DNA of 6,309 nucleotides, from positions 1 through 6,309 of the forward strand of contig JAKLHX010000068.1 of the NCBI GenBank assembly GCA_022709925.1, written 5' to 3'. A program made the translations under genes and the position numbers. How positions within the stretch are numbered: the first letter of the stretch is position 1; the number at the start of each line of letters is the position of its first letter. Positions 1-4,964 of the stretch are shown here, piece after piece. This stretch comes from Candidatus Margulisiibacteriota bacterium. Lineage in GTDB: Bacteria; Margulisbacteria; WOR-1; JAKLHX01. The notes beneath the pieces are model-generated. The model worked only from the letters and a program-made list of their open reading frames with translations. It made no database searches and was not told the origin of the DNA.

Positions 1-270
1 CTGGGAAAAAGATTTTGCCGCCGCCAATCCTCCCCGAAGACCTGAATATGAGCCCGGCCCCTGAGCTACGGCTATCAGTTCGATCCCGTTAATGTCCGTT
101 CCCGATCGGTCGAATATCTCCTTAGCCAATTGAGTAAGGTCCTCGGACCTTAAACTGGATGACGAAAATTCTGCGGACACATCCTTCTTCAAAAGACCGT
201 TCTCGACGGCCAGATCAAGCGCTGCGATACTTACATACTTTGCCGGAGTGCTTATGCCAAGGACTTTCAA
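1..270 (-). CDS. tsaB: TsaB, t6A37 tRNA modification protein (partial, N-terminal 90 residues)
   Basis: This is the N-terminal part of TsaB (YeaZ), the ASKHA-fold partner of TsaD. In the cytoplasm, the TsaB-TsaD-TsaE complex transfers threonylcarbamoyl to A37 of tRNAs that read ANN codons. Reading leftwards from 270 gives 90 codons open to the window edge, so the C-terminal part lies outside. The family hallmark is at residues 70-86, AQGPGSYSGLRGGLAAAK, close to the usual GPGSFTGLR-G-A. The opening LKVLGIST replaces the usual LAIDTS. The start is TTG at 268-270. It overlaps the tsaE stop as TTGA, with a GAGAGG ribosome site ten bases upstream. Coupled translation after TsaE is likely. The family call rests mainly on the GPGSYSGLR block and on tsaE next door. 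TsaD itself has a similar fold, but its HxxxH metal motif is not seen here. Confidence 0.9.
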   Translation of the reverse strand, partial: MKVLGISTPAKYVSIAALDLAVENGLLKKDVSAEFSSSSLRSEDLTQLAKEIFDRSGTDINGIELIAVAQGPGSYSGLRGGLAAAKSFSQ

Positions 271-695
271 GAGAATACTACCTCTCTCTCATTCTCGGAT
301 ACAAAATTAAAATGTATCTTTTTACAGTTTTCAGGCAGCAACATACCTGCCTTATCCGCCCATTCTATCGCGACGATAGACCTGTCATTAAAAAGATCGG
401 TCATCCCGAGATCCTCGATCTCTCCGGCACTATCCATCCTGTAAAGGTCTATATGGAAGAACGAGGTCTTTTGCCCTCTGTTATTAAGGGGATATTCGTT
501 TATTATCACAAAAGAAGGACTAGTGACAAAATTATCTATACCCAGTCCCTTTGATAACCCTTGAATAAATGTGGTCTTACCGCTGCCGAGTTGTCCGAAA
601 AGAGCGATAACATCTCCGGGCTTTAAAGACCCTGCGAATTTTTTTCCCAGATCCCTTGTTTCCTGCGCGCTACCAGCGTTCGTAATCGTCTGCAA
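267..695 (-). CDS. tsaE: TsaE, ATPase of the t6A37 tRNA modification complex
   Basis: TsaE (YjeE) is the P-loop ATPase that binds TsaB-TsaD and is needed for turnover of t6A37 synthesis on tRNA. The product is 142 residues, a normal length. Visible motifs: an N-terminal ET-LG helix (12-17), PGDVIALFG leading into the Walker A box GQLGSGKT (34-41), TSPSF (58-62), the FHIDLYR block (80-86), and IEWADK (110-115). The start is TTG at 693-695. An in-frame TAA lies a few codons upstream, so nothing longer is possible, and the first ATG downstream would delete the ATPase core. The gene starts 26 bases inside the end of folK and runs into tsaB by a TTGA overlap, which implies a translationally coupled row. 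All expected motifs are present. Confidence 0.95.
   Translation of the reverse strand: MQTITNAGSAQETRDLGKKFAGSLKPGDVIALFGQLGSGKTTFIQGLSKGLGIDNFVTSPSFVIINEYPLNNRGQKTSFFHIDLYRMDSAGEIEDLGMTDLFNDRSIVAIEWADKAGMLLPENCKKIHFNFVSENEREVVFS
281..290 (-). promoter_or_regulatory. Ribosome binding site for tsaB
   Basis: On the minus strand this reads GAGAGAGAGG and ends ten bases before the TTG at 270. It lies inside the last codons of tsaE. It supports TTG as the true tsaB start, since no ATG or GTG lies nearby in frame. The same GAGAGGTA core precedes the TTG start of tsaE. Confidence 0.55.
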
Positions 696-1392
696 TCCCT
701 CTTTTTACCTCTCTAAATCCGGGGAGGTCTTCCTCGTATTTATCGGTCGAGACCGTTTCGGCCTTTTTATCGTGATAAAGCTCTTTTATGGTGCGCTCAA
801 GTATCGGATGTATCACATTCGGAGCTATTTCCTGTAAAGGTTCGAGGACAAAGATCCTTTCGTGCATCAAAGGATGCGGAATGCTAAGCCTGTCTTCGCT
901 TATAAGCTCATTCCCGTACAGAAGAATGTCTATATCGATCGTCCTGGGTCCCCACTCTAGGCTCCTGTCCCTTCCGAGAGTGTCCTCAAATCCCTGCATG
1001 AGATCAAGCAGGCTTTGAGGCGAAAGGTTGGTAGTTATCTCTACCGCGCAATTGATGAACAAGGGCTGGTTCTTTTTGCCTTCCGGTTGGGTCTCAAAGT
1101 TCGAGGATCTTCTTACGACCTTTATGCCCGGGGTCTCTTTTAATAAGGTCACGGCCTGTTCTATATATTCTTCCCTGTCTCCCACATTAGAACCCAAAGA
1201 CAAATATACAGTCCTGTTTTCGCCGGGCTTCAGATGTTTTGCCGGTGATTTTATCTTTTTTTCGGCTTTTTTTGCTGTTGTTTTTACTGGTTTTTTTGCC
1301 GGCTTCTTTGCCGGTTTTTTTGCGGCTTTTTTCTGGGATTTTTTTACCGCCTTCTTTTGTTTTTTCACGGCCTTTTTCGCTTTCTTCTTCAT
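670..1392 (-). CDS. folK: FolK, 6-hydroxymethyl-7,8-dihydropterin pyrophosphokinase with histone-H1-like N-terminal tail
   Basis: HPPK moves pyrophosphate from ATP to 6-hydroxymethyl-7,8-dihydropterin, the step before dihydropteroate synthase in folate synthesis. The catalytic domain spans about residues 61-205. Motifs: YLSLGSNVGDR (63-73), ETQPEG (100-105), FINCAVEI (112-119), GRDR then WGPRTIDIDIL (140-157) with the Mg-binding pair D153 and D155, and IPHPLMHERIFVLEPL (171-186). At 240 residues it is much longer than the usual 160-180. The extra length is a lysine/alanine/proline tail at 1-52 (26 of 52 residues are Lys) and about 35 residues at the C-terminus. The ATG at 1392 overlaps the folP stop (ATGA) and has AAGGGGG eight bases upstream. 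No ATG follows the tail before the core, so the tail should be translated. The tail's role is unknown; nucleic-acid or polyanion binding is an inference. Confidence 0.95.
   Translation of the reverse strand: MKKKAKKAVKKQKKAVKKSQKKAAKKPAKKPAKKPVKTTAKKAEKKIKSPAKHLKPGENRTVYLSLGSNVGDREEYIEQAVTLLKETPGIKVVRRSSNFETQPEGKKNQPLFINCAVEITTNLSPQSLLDLMQGFEDTLGRDRSLEWGPRTIDIDILLYGNELISEDRLSIPHPLMHERIFVLEPLQEIAPNVIHPILERTIKELYHDKKAETVSTDKYEEDLPGFREVKRGIADDYERW
708..714 (-). promoter_or_regulatory. Ribosome binding site for tsaE
   Basis: The minus strand reads AGAGAGG here, twelve bases before the TTG start of tsaE. It lies within folK codons for R-E-V. A second purine run, GAGGG, sits only one base from the TTG and is too close to be used normally. 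The site supports the TTG start inside folK. Confidence 0.45.
1237..1389 (-). repeat. Low-complexity A-rich tract encoding the KKPA-type tail of FolK
   Basis: Fifty-one codons (2-52 of folK) are built from irregular repeats of Lys-Lys plus Ala, Pro, Val or Gln, with a PAKK unit repeated at residues 27-34. On the plus strand this is T-rich. Runs of seven A occur at 1339-1345, 1315-1321, 1291-1297 and 1267-1273, and AAAAAAG occurs at 1255-1261. In all five the reading frame is xxA AAA AAR. Tracts of this kind grow and shrink easily by replication slippage and can cause transcriptional or ribosomal slippage. Confidence 0.85.
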
Positions 1393-2603
1393 ACCATGTT
1401 CCCCCTTACTATTCTGTCTGAAATAACCGCCGCACGGCAGGCATTTTGCACATTGTGAACTCTTATTATATCAACTTTCTTTGAAATGGCAAGAGCTATT
1501 GTGGCAAGGGTCCCCTCTTCCCTTTGTTCGGCTGTGTCCTGCCCCAGGATCTTGCCTATAAAGGATTTTCTTGAGGTCCCGACACACACAGGCAGTCCGA
1601 ACACCCTGAACTCATCAAGCCTCTTTAAGATCTCCAGATTGTGTTCGACCGTCTTGCCAAAACCTATGCCCGGATCCAATATTATATTATATTCACTTAT
1701 CCCCGATCTGCAAGCGTCTTTTATGCTTTTTTCAAAAAAACCGAGTATCTCGGAGACCACATCCGCATAAGAAGGGGAATCCTGCATCGTCTTGGGGGTC
1801 CCTTTAGAATGCATTATAATGACCGTAGCTTTATGGGCAGCTGCAACTTCCGCCATATTTTTATCGAACAAAAGGCCGCTGACATCATTTATTATGCTCG
1901 CGCCTGCCTTGATCGCCGCTTCGGCAACTGTGGATTTTCTTGTATCAACGGATATTATAGGCCGTGTCTGCCTGGACAGGATGGACGATATCCCCTCTAT
2001 CACAGGGATAACCCTTTTCAACTCTTCTTCCTCATCGACCTCATCGGCTCCCGGCCTGGTCGACTCACCTCCGATGTCGATGATATCCGCTCCCTCCGAT
2101 ATCATCTCGTTGGCCCGGGCCACTCCCTTTTCGCCGGACAAGTATTTACCGCCGTCAGAAAAAGAATCCGGGGTCACGTTCAAGATCCCCATAACATATG
2201 TTCTCGTCCCGAATTCCATGCCAAGGACCGGTAAAGCCCGGAGGTCGTAATTATTCAATGACCGCTCTATTGCACAAGCGATCTGAGGCAAATGGAATTG
2301 CTGGCTCTTTAGCCTTTCGATAAGACTTTTGAATTGAGCTATCGTCCCGAAAAGAAGGACATCGGTCCTTTTTGCCGAATGGTCTATAGTACCGTAGGAA
2401 GTAGCGGCATCCCCGCCGCGGGATAGCATGTCCTGTTTAAGGATATTGGCCGCGGTGACGGAAACATCCTCTATTTTCACCGCTCTAAAGACCGCCTTGG
2501 GAACCATTATGGAAAGGCCGCCGTCATGCACCCCGACAAGGCGCATTTGCTCTTGTGCGTCTTCCATATCGTTGATAGAGATCACCCTTGAGAAAGCATC
2601 CAT
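1389..2603 (-). CDS. folP: FolP, dihydropteroate synthase with N-terminal extension
   Basis: FolP condenses dihydropterin pyrophosphate with p-aminobenzoate to give dihydropteroate. The TIM-barrel enzyme fills about residues 135-404. Signatures: MGILNVTPDSFSDGG (138-152), IIDIGGESTRPGA (174-186), ISVDTRK (217-223), INDVSG (238-243), MHSKGTPKTMQ (264-274), LDPGIGFGKT (309-318), GTSRKSFIG (342-350), and RVHNV (381-385). The catalytic set looks complete. The protein is 404 residues against a usual 270-290, because of about 125 residues before the barrel. These contain GVHDGGLSIM, a KQDMLSRGGDAA segment and LLFGTIAQF. Comparable N-terminal regions occur in other anaerobes' FolP proteins, so this is a lineage variant and not a recent fusion. 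The start at 2603 comes 12 bases after the tilS stop with no clear Shine-Dalgarno site, so coupling to tilS is likely. Its product feeds from FolK, the next gene. Confidence 0.97.
   Translation of the reverse strand: MDAFSRVISINDMEDAQEQMRLVGVHDGGLSIMVPKAVFRAVKIEDVSVTAANILKQDMLSRGGDAATSYGTIDHSAKRTDVLLFGTIAQFKSLIERLKSQQFHLPQIACAIERSLNNYDLRALPVLGMEFGTRTYVMGILNVTPDSFSDGGKYLSGEKGVARANEMISEGADIIDIGGESTRPGADEVDEEEELKRVIPVIEGISSILSRQTRPIISVDTRKSTVAEAAIKAGASIINDVSGLLFDKNMAEVAAAHKATVIIMHSKGTPKTMQDSPSYADVVSEILGFFEKSIKDACRSGISEYNIILDPGIGFGKTVEHNLEILKRLDEFRVFGLPVCVGTSRKSFIGKILGQDTAEQREEGTLATIALAISKKVDIIRVHNVQNACRAAVISDRIVRGNMV
1401..1407 (-). promoter_or_regulatory. Ribosome binding site for folK
   Basis: The minus strand reads AAGGGGG eight bases before the folK ATG, inside the last codons of folP. 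It is the clearest Shine-Dalgarno site in the window and fixes the folK start at the beginning of the lysine-rich tail. Confidence 0.65.
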
Positions 2604-2615
2604 ATAGACAAAGTA

Positions 2616-3971
2616 TTATATCATATCAAGTTGAAGGATTTTTCTTGTTCCGGAAGAGACCTTTACCCTCTCATCGATCCTATGTCCGGCTACCCACAGG
2701 AGCTTTTTCCTGTCAAAGACGAGGGGGACAGCCCCGCGTTCTTTCAATGAGATCTTTTTGTCGACAAAATAATCCTGGAGCTTTTTCGTGCCCCTCATCC
2801 CCAAAGGGACGAACCTGTCCCCTTCCCTGAAATTCCTGACCATAAGTCTTTTCCCTTTTACCTTATCAAGGTCTATATACGCCCTATTCGACGGCGTCTT
2901 TTTCAGGTCTTTGACCTTTGAGGTCACCGACGCCGAAATATATCTTCCCAAATGCTTTATTTTGATCTTTCCGGGAATATCGACGATAAATTTAAAATCC
3001 GGCAGCCTTTTGTCGGAATCTTTTTTATATGTCACAAGTAAAGATCTGTCGTCGGCAAGAACGAACAACCCGCCGGGAAGGCATGTGCGGCCATCCTCGA
3101 GAGAAAGGATATTATCTATATGACGCGATCCGATATTCACAAGGTCCCCCTTGACCTTTTCAACGGCCTTCCTGACCACATGCCCTTTTATTCCTTTCGG
3201 AAGCTCTTCCAAAGCCTCTCGATCTATCAGAACACCCTGCTTGGTATCTTCTAATATTCTTTTCGCGATATTTTTCAGATACTCCGACAACAATTCGTAA
3301 TCTTTGCAGAAGCCCCTGATACATCCGAGCACCCTGGCTTTTATACGAGGATCTTTTTTCTCGAGCTCCGGAATTATGATATTGCGGATCTTATTCCTTG
3401 TGAATTTCGGAACAAAGTTCGTCTCATCCGTACGGTACTGCAGACGGTTGGCCTTGCAATAACGAAGGATGTCTTTTTTCCAAACATCGATCAGCGGACG
3501 GATTATCCTGCCCCTCTTAGGAGGGATCCCGCAAAGGCCCTTTAGTCCCGTCCCTCTCAAAAGCCTCATCAAAAAAGTCTCGACATTGTCATCGGCATTA
3601 TGGGCCAGTGCGATCTTGTCAAAACCTTTTTTAGCGGCCAGGGTATCAAAGAACCTGTATCTTTCATTCCTGCCGGCTTCTTCCAGAGACACCTTGTTCT
3701 TCTTGGACAATTTTTTGATATCGGACCTTTTGACGTAAAGAGGGACCTTCCACACGGAACAAAGTTCTTTTACGAATTTTTCGTCCGCAACGGCATCTTT
3801 TTTCCTTATGCAATGATTAAGGTGGACTGCCGCAATATTTTTACCTGACTTTTTAAGAAAATACAAAAGAGCAACAGAGTCCGGGCCGCCGGACAACGCG
3901 ACAAGTATCTTGTCCCCGCGCTCCAGCATCTTGGATCCCTTTATGGCAGAAAAGGCTTTTTTCTCAAGCAT
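2616..3971 (-). CDS. tilS: TilS, tRNA(Ile)-lysidine synthase
   Basis: TilS attaches lysine to C34 of tRNA-Ile with anticodon CAT, using ATP. This switches it from reading AUG and charging with Met to reading AUA and charging with Ile. Order of parts in 451 residues: PP-loop SGGPDS (27-32), HLNHCIRK (50-57), EAGRNERYRFF (98-108), AHNADDNVETFLMRLLRGTG (123-142), the TRNKIRN block (191-197), a helical middle region, and a C-terminal TilS domain with NFREGDRFVPLGM (380-392) and KLQDYFVDKK (397-406). Length and motifs match full-length bacterial TilS. The ATG at 3969-3971 shares one base with the upstream stop (TGATG), and a weak CAGG lies eight bases before it. In many bacteria tilS is followed by ftsH; here folP follows directly. 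A CAT tRNA lies about 880 bases upstream in the same direction. Confidence 0.96.
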   Translation of the reverse strand: MLEKKAFSAIKGSKMLERGDKILVALSGGPDSVALLYFLKKSGKNIAAVHLNHCIRKKDAVADEKFVKELCSVWKVPLYVKRSDIKKLSKKNKVSLEEAGRNERYRFFDTLAAKKGFDKIALAHNADDNVETFLMRLLRGTGLKGLCGIPPKRGRIIRPLIDVWKKDILRYCKANRLQYRTDETNFVPKFTRNKIRNIIIPELEKKDPRIKARVLGCIRGFCKDYELLSEYLKNIAKRILEDTKQGVLIDREALEELPKGIKGHVVRKAVEKVKGDLVNIGSRHIDNILSLEDGRTCLPGGLFVLADDRSLLVTYKKDSDKRLPDFKFIVDIPGKIKIKHLGRYISASVTSKVKDLKKTPSNRAYIDLDKVKGKRLMVRNFREGDRFVPLGMRGTKKLQDYFVDKKISLKERGAVPLVFDRKKLLWVAGHRIDERVKVSSGTRKILQLDMI

Positions 3972-4330
3972 CAGGCTAACCTGTCAGAAATGTCAGAAAT
4001 TACGGGGATCAGGACTTTTTTCCCCATCAAGAACATGAAAGAGCATTTGATCGCATAAGCCCAGAATACAAAAGATAACAAGCTTACAAAATATCCGGCA
4101 AAAGCGATATCGGCTTCAGGAAATATAATGCCTAATGATATCCTCAAAGAAGCGACAACAAATATCATGGACATCCATAGGAACATTGCCTGTCCCGCAT
4201 GGAAAGCAAGTTCTTCGTTCCTGCGCCGTTCCGTAAATATGATATTGAATGCGGGAAAGAACAGGATATAAGATAACACCACCAGCAAACGTTCATAAAA
4301 TGATATTTTGTGTTTTGTCATGGTCCTCAT
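3971..4330 (-). CDS. Small three-helix integral membrane protein, DUF4870/Tic20-like
   Basis: I cannot assign a function. The 119-residue product is an inner-membrane protein with three likely hydrophobic helices at about residues 15-32, 48-70 and 75-101, and short charged ends. The ER-LAV-SY opening, the charged ERRRNEE turn (34-40) followed by FHAGQAMFLW (43-52), and the general layout resemble the DUF4870/Tic20-like group of small membrane proteins, a soft match made by eye. There is no signal peptide or catalytic motif. The stop of the upstream gene overlaps the ATG at 4330 (ATGA), and its own stop overlaps tilS (TGATG). The start is uncertain. AGGAAG lies two bases from the ATG at 4330 but eleven from a second in-frame ATG at 4319-4321, so residue 4 may be the real first methionine. 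Confidence 0.8.
   Translation of the reverse strand: MRTMTKHKISFYERLLVVLSYILFFPAFNIIFTERRRNEELAFHAGQAMFLWMSMIFVVASLRISLGIIFPEADIAFAGYFVSLLSFVFWAYAIKCSFMFLMGKKVLIPVISDISDRLA
3982..3999. repeat. Perfect tandem duplication of a 9-base unit
   Basis: The unit TGTCAGAAA occurs twice back to back. On the minus strand it encodes Ile-Ser-Asp twice at residues 111-116 of the small membrane protein. Its leftmost bases merge with the weak CAGG ribosome site for tilS, so copy number could affect spacing around the TGATG junction. It may be a chance micro-duplication. Confidence 0.6.
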
Positions 4331-4839
4331 ATCTTCCTGCTGTCATAGGCCCAGTGTAGCACGGCTTGTCTTTGTTTCGCCCTGCATGAGAGATCCCCTT
4401 TTCGACAGTTCTTCCTTATCTGCGCAACATGCCTTTTTATAGCCTTCCAGCGTTTTATCTGTCTCTCATCTTCTCCGTTTATCCTGCGCCCCATGTAATA
4501 TCTGCAGTACCACTGGAACCACCCCCTGGGATCTTCGGGATAGATCCATCCTTTATTTCTCCATACCGAAAGAGGCTGAGAAGCGTTGACGCCAAAATAA
4601 TTGAGGTCCGGGTCATGGAACGTGCTGTTCAATTTGGCCTTTTTAAACCACTCCGTCGGGAATTCCTTCTTACAGTCCGTCATGTATTTCCCTCCGAAGA
4701 CCCCCATTTCCAGCATCTGTTTTGGGGAAAGTTCCGGTTTGAAGTCCGGATGAAATTTTTTTCCGGCAGGTTCTGTCAGAAAATAAACGTATCTTTTCTG
4801 CATAAGATCATTAACAACGATCTTCTTGTTCGGGTTCAT
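4327..4839 (-). CDS. Conserved tryptophan-rich protein of unknown function
   Basis: I recognise the look of a conserved uncharacterised family but no function. The 170-residue product is soluble and basic, with seven Trp (64, 93, 98, 107, 110, 131, 163) and four Cys (56, 112, 145, 152). Striking blocks are MLEMGVFGGKYMTDC (42-56), FGVNASQPLSVWRNKGWI (82-99), DPRGWFQWYCRYYMGRR (103-119) and RQAVLHWAYDSRKI (157-170). The density of Trp, Arg and exact-looking turns suggests strong constraint. The basic aromatic middle could bind nucleic acid or nucleotide, which is inference only. The ATG at 4839 lies eleven bases after the tRNA 3' end and lacks a Shine-Dalgarno site. An ATG at 4801-4803 (residue 13) is an alternative start. 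It overlaps the membrane-protein gene by four bases, so the two are probably made together. Confidence 0.85.
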   Translation of the reverse strand: MNPNKKIVVNDLMQKRYVYFLTEPAGKKFHPDFKPELSPKQMLEMGVFGGKYMTDCKKEFPTEWFKKAKLNSTFHDPDLNYFGVNASQPLSVWRNKGWIYPEDPRGWFQWYCRYYMGRRINGEDERQIKRWKAIKRHVAQIRKNCRKGDLSCRAKQRQAVLHWAYDSRKI

Positions 4840-4850
4840 ATGATTTTTTA

Positions 4851-4923
4851 TGTCGGGGGCCGGGATTGAACCGGCGACCTAGGGCTTATGAGTCCCTCGC
4901 TCTGCCAACTGAGCTACCCCGAC
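4851..4923 (-). tRNA. tRNA with anticodon CAT, probably elongator tRNA-Met (tRNA-Ile2 possible)
   Basis: The 73-base cloverleaf folds as follows. The acceptor GTCGGGG/CCCCGAC is fully paired. The D stem is GCTC/GAGC. The anticodon loop is CTCATAA at 4886-4892 with CAT at 4888-4890. The variable loop is AGGTC. The T stem is GCCGG/CCGGC around TTCGATC, and the discriminator is A73. The anticodon stem has four pairs plus an A31-G39 mismatch. The G1-C72 pair argues against initiator tRNA. CAT may be read by MetRS, or may be changed to lysidine-AU by TilS to become tRNA-Ile2. The acceptor G4-C69 and stem G29-C41 differ from the E. coli Ile pairs C4-G69 and C29-G41, so I lean to Met. CCA is not encoded. 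A37 next to U36 is a typical t6A site. Confidence 0.93.
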
Positions 4924-4933
4924 ACTTGGGGAT

Positions 4934-4964
4934 ATTATACCCTATCCGAACCTGCGCATTACAA
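4934..4964 (-). promoter_or_regulatory. Probable promoter of the CAT tRNA
   Basis: A perfect TATAAT (4934-4939, minus strand) lies ten bases before the mature tRNA 5' end, so a start near 4926-4927 would give a leader of only a few bases. A weak TTGTAA (4959-4964) sits upstream at a long 19-base spacing. The bases after the -10 read ATCCCC, a GC-rich discriminator like those of stringently controlled stable-RNA promoters. The promoter overlaps the end and stop codon of the DUF1015 gene. It would also drive the genes after the tRNA. Confidence 0.6.

Noticed and set aside
1255..1345. T-runs on the plus strand as rho-independent terminators
   Set aside because: No GC-rich stem precedes the T-runs, and they fall inside folK coding sequence on the other strand.
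1028..1426. Plus-strand frame with a Phe-rich repeat resembling a membrane protein
   Set aside because: It is the complement of the Lys-rich folK tail; TTT runs mirror AAA lysine codons.
1641..2250. Long plus-strand open frames opposite folP (197 and 152 codons)
   Set aside because: They lie fully antisense to a clear folP with all catalytic motifs, and their translations show no domain or sensible composition.
2604..2615. Riboswitch or separate promoter before folP
   Set aside because: The gap is only 12 bases and has no structure or promoter-like boxes.
4429..4869. Plus-strand frame of 146 codons opposite the Trp-rich gene
   Set aside because: It runs into the tRNA on the opposite strand and shows no motif, while the minus-strand gene has tight overlaps with its neighbour.
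4851..4923. Initiator tRNA-fMet
   Set aside because: The 1-72 pair is G-C instead of unpaired, and the anticodon stem lacks the complete three G-C pairs next to the loop because of the A31-G39 mismatch.
4851..4923. tRNA gene as an attachment site for an integrated element
   Set aside because: No integrase and no repeat of the tRNA 3' end is visible; both sides are ordinary tightly packed genes.
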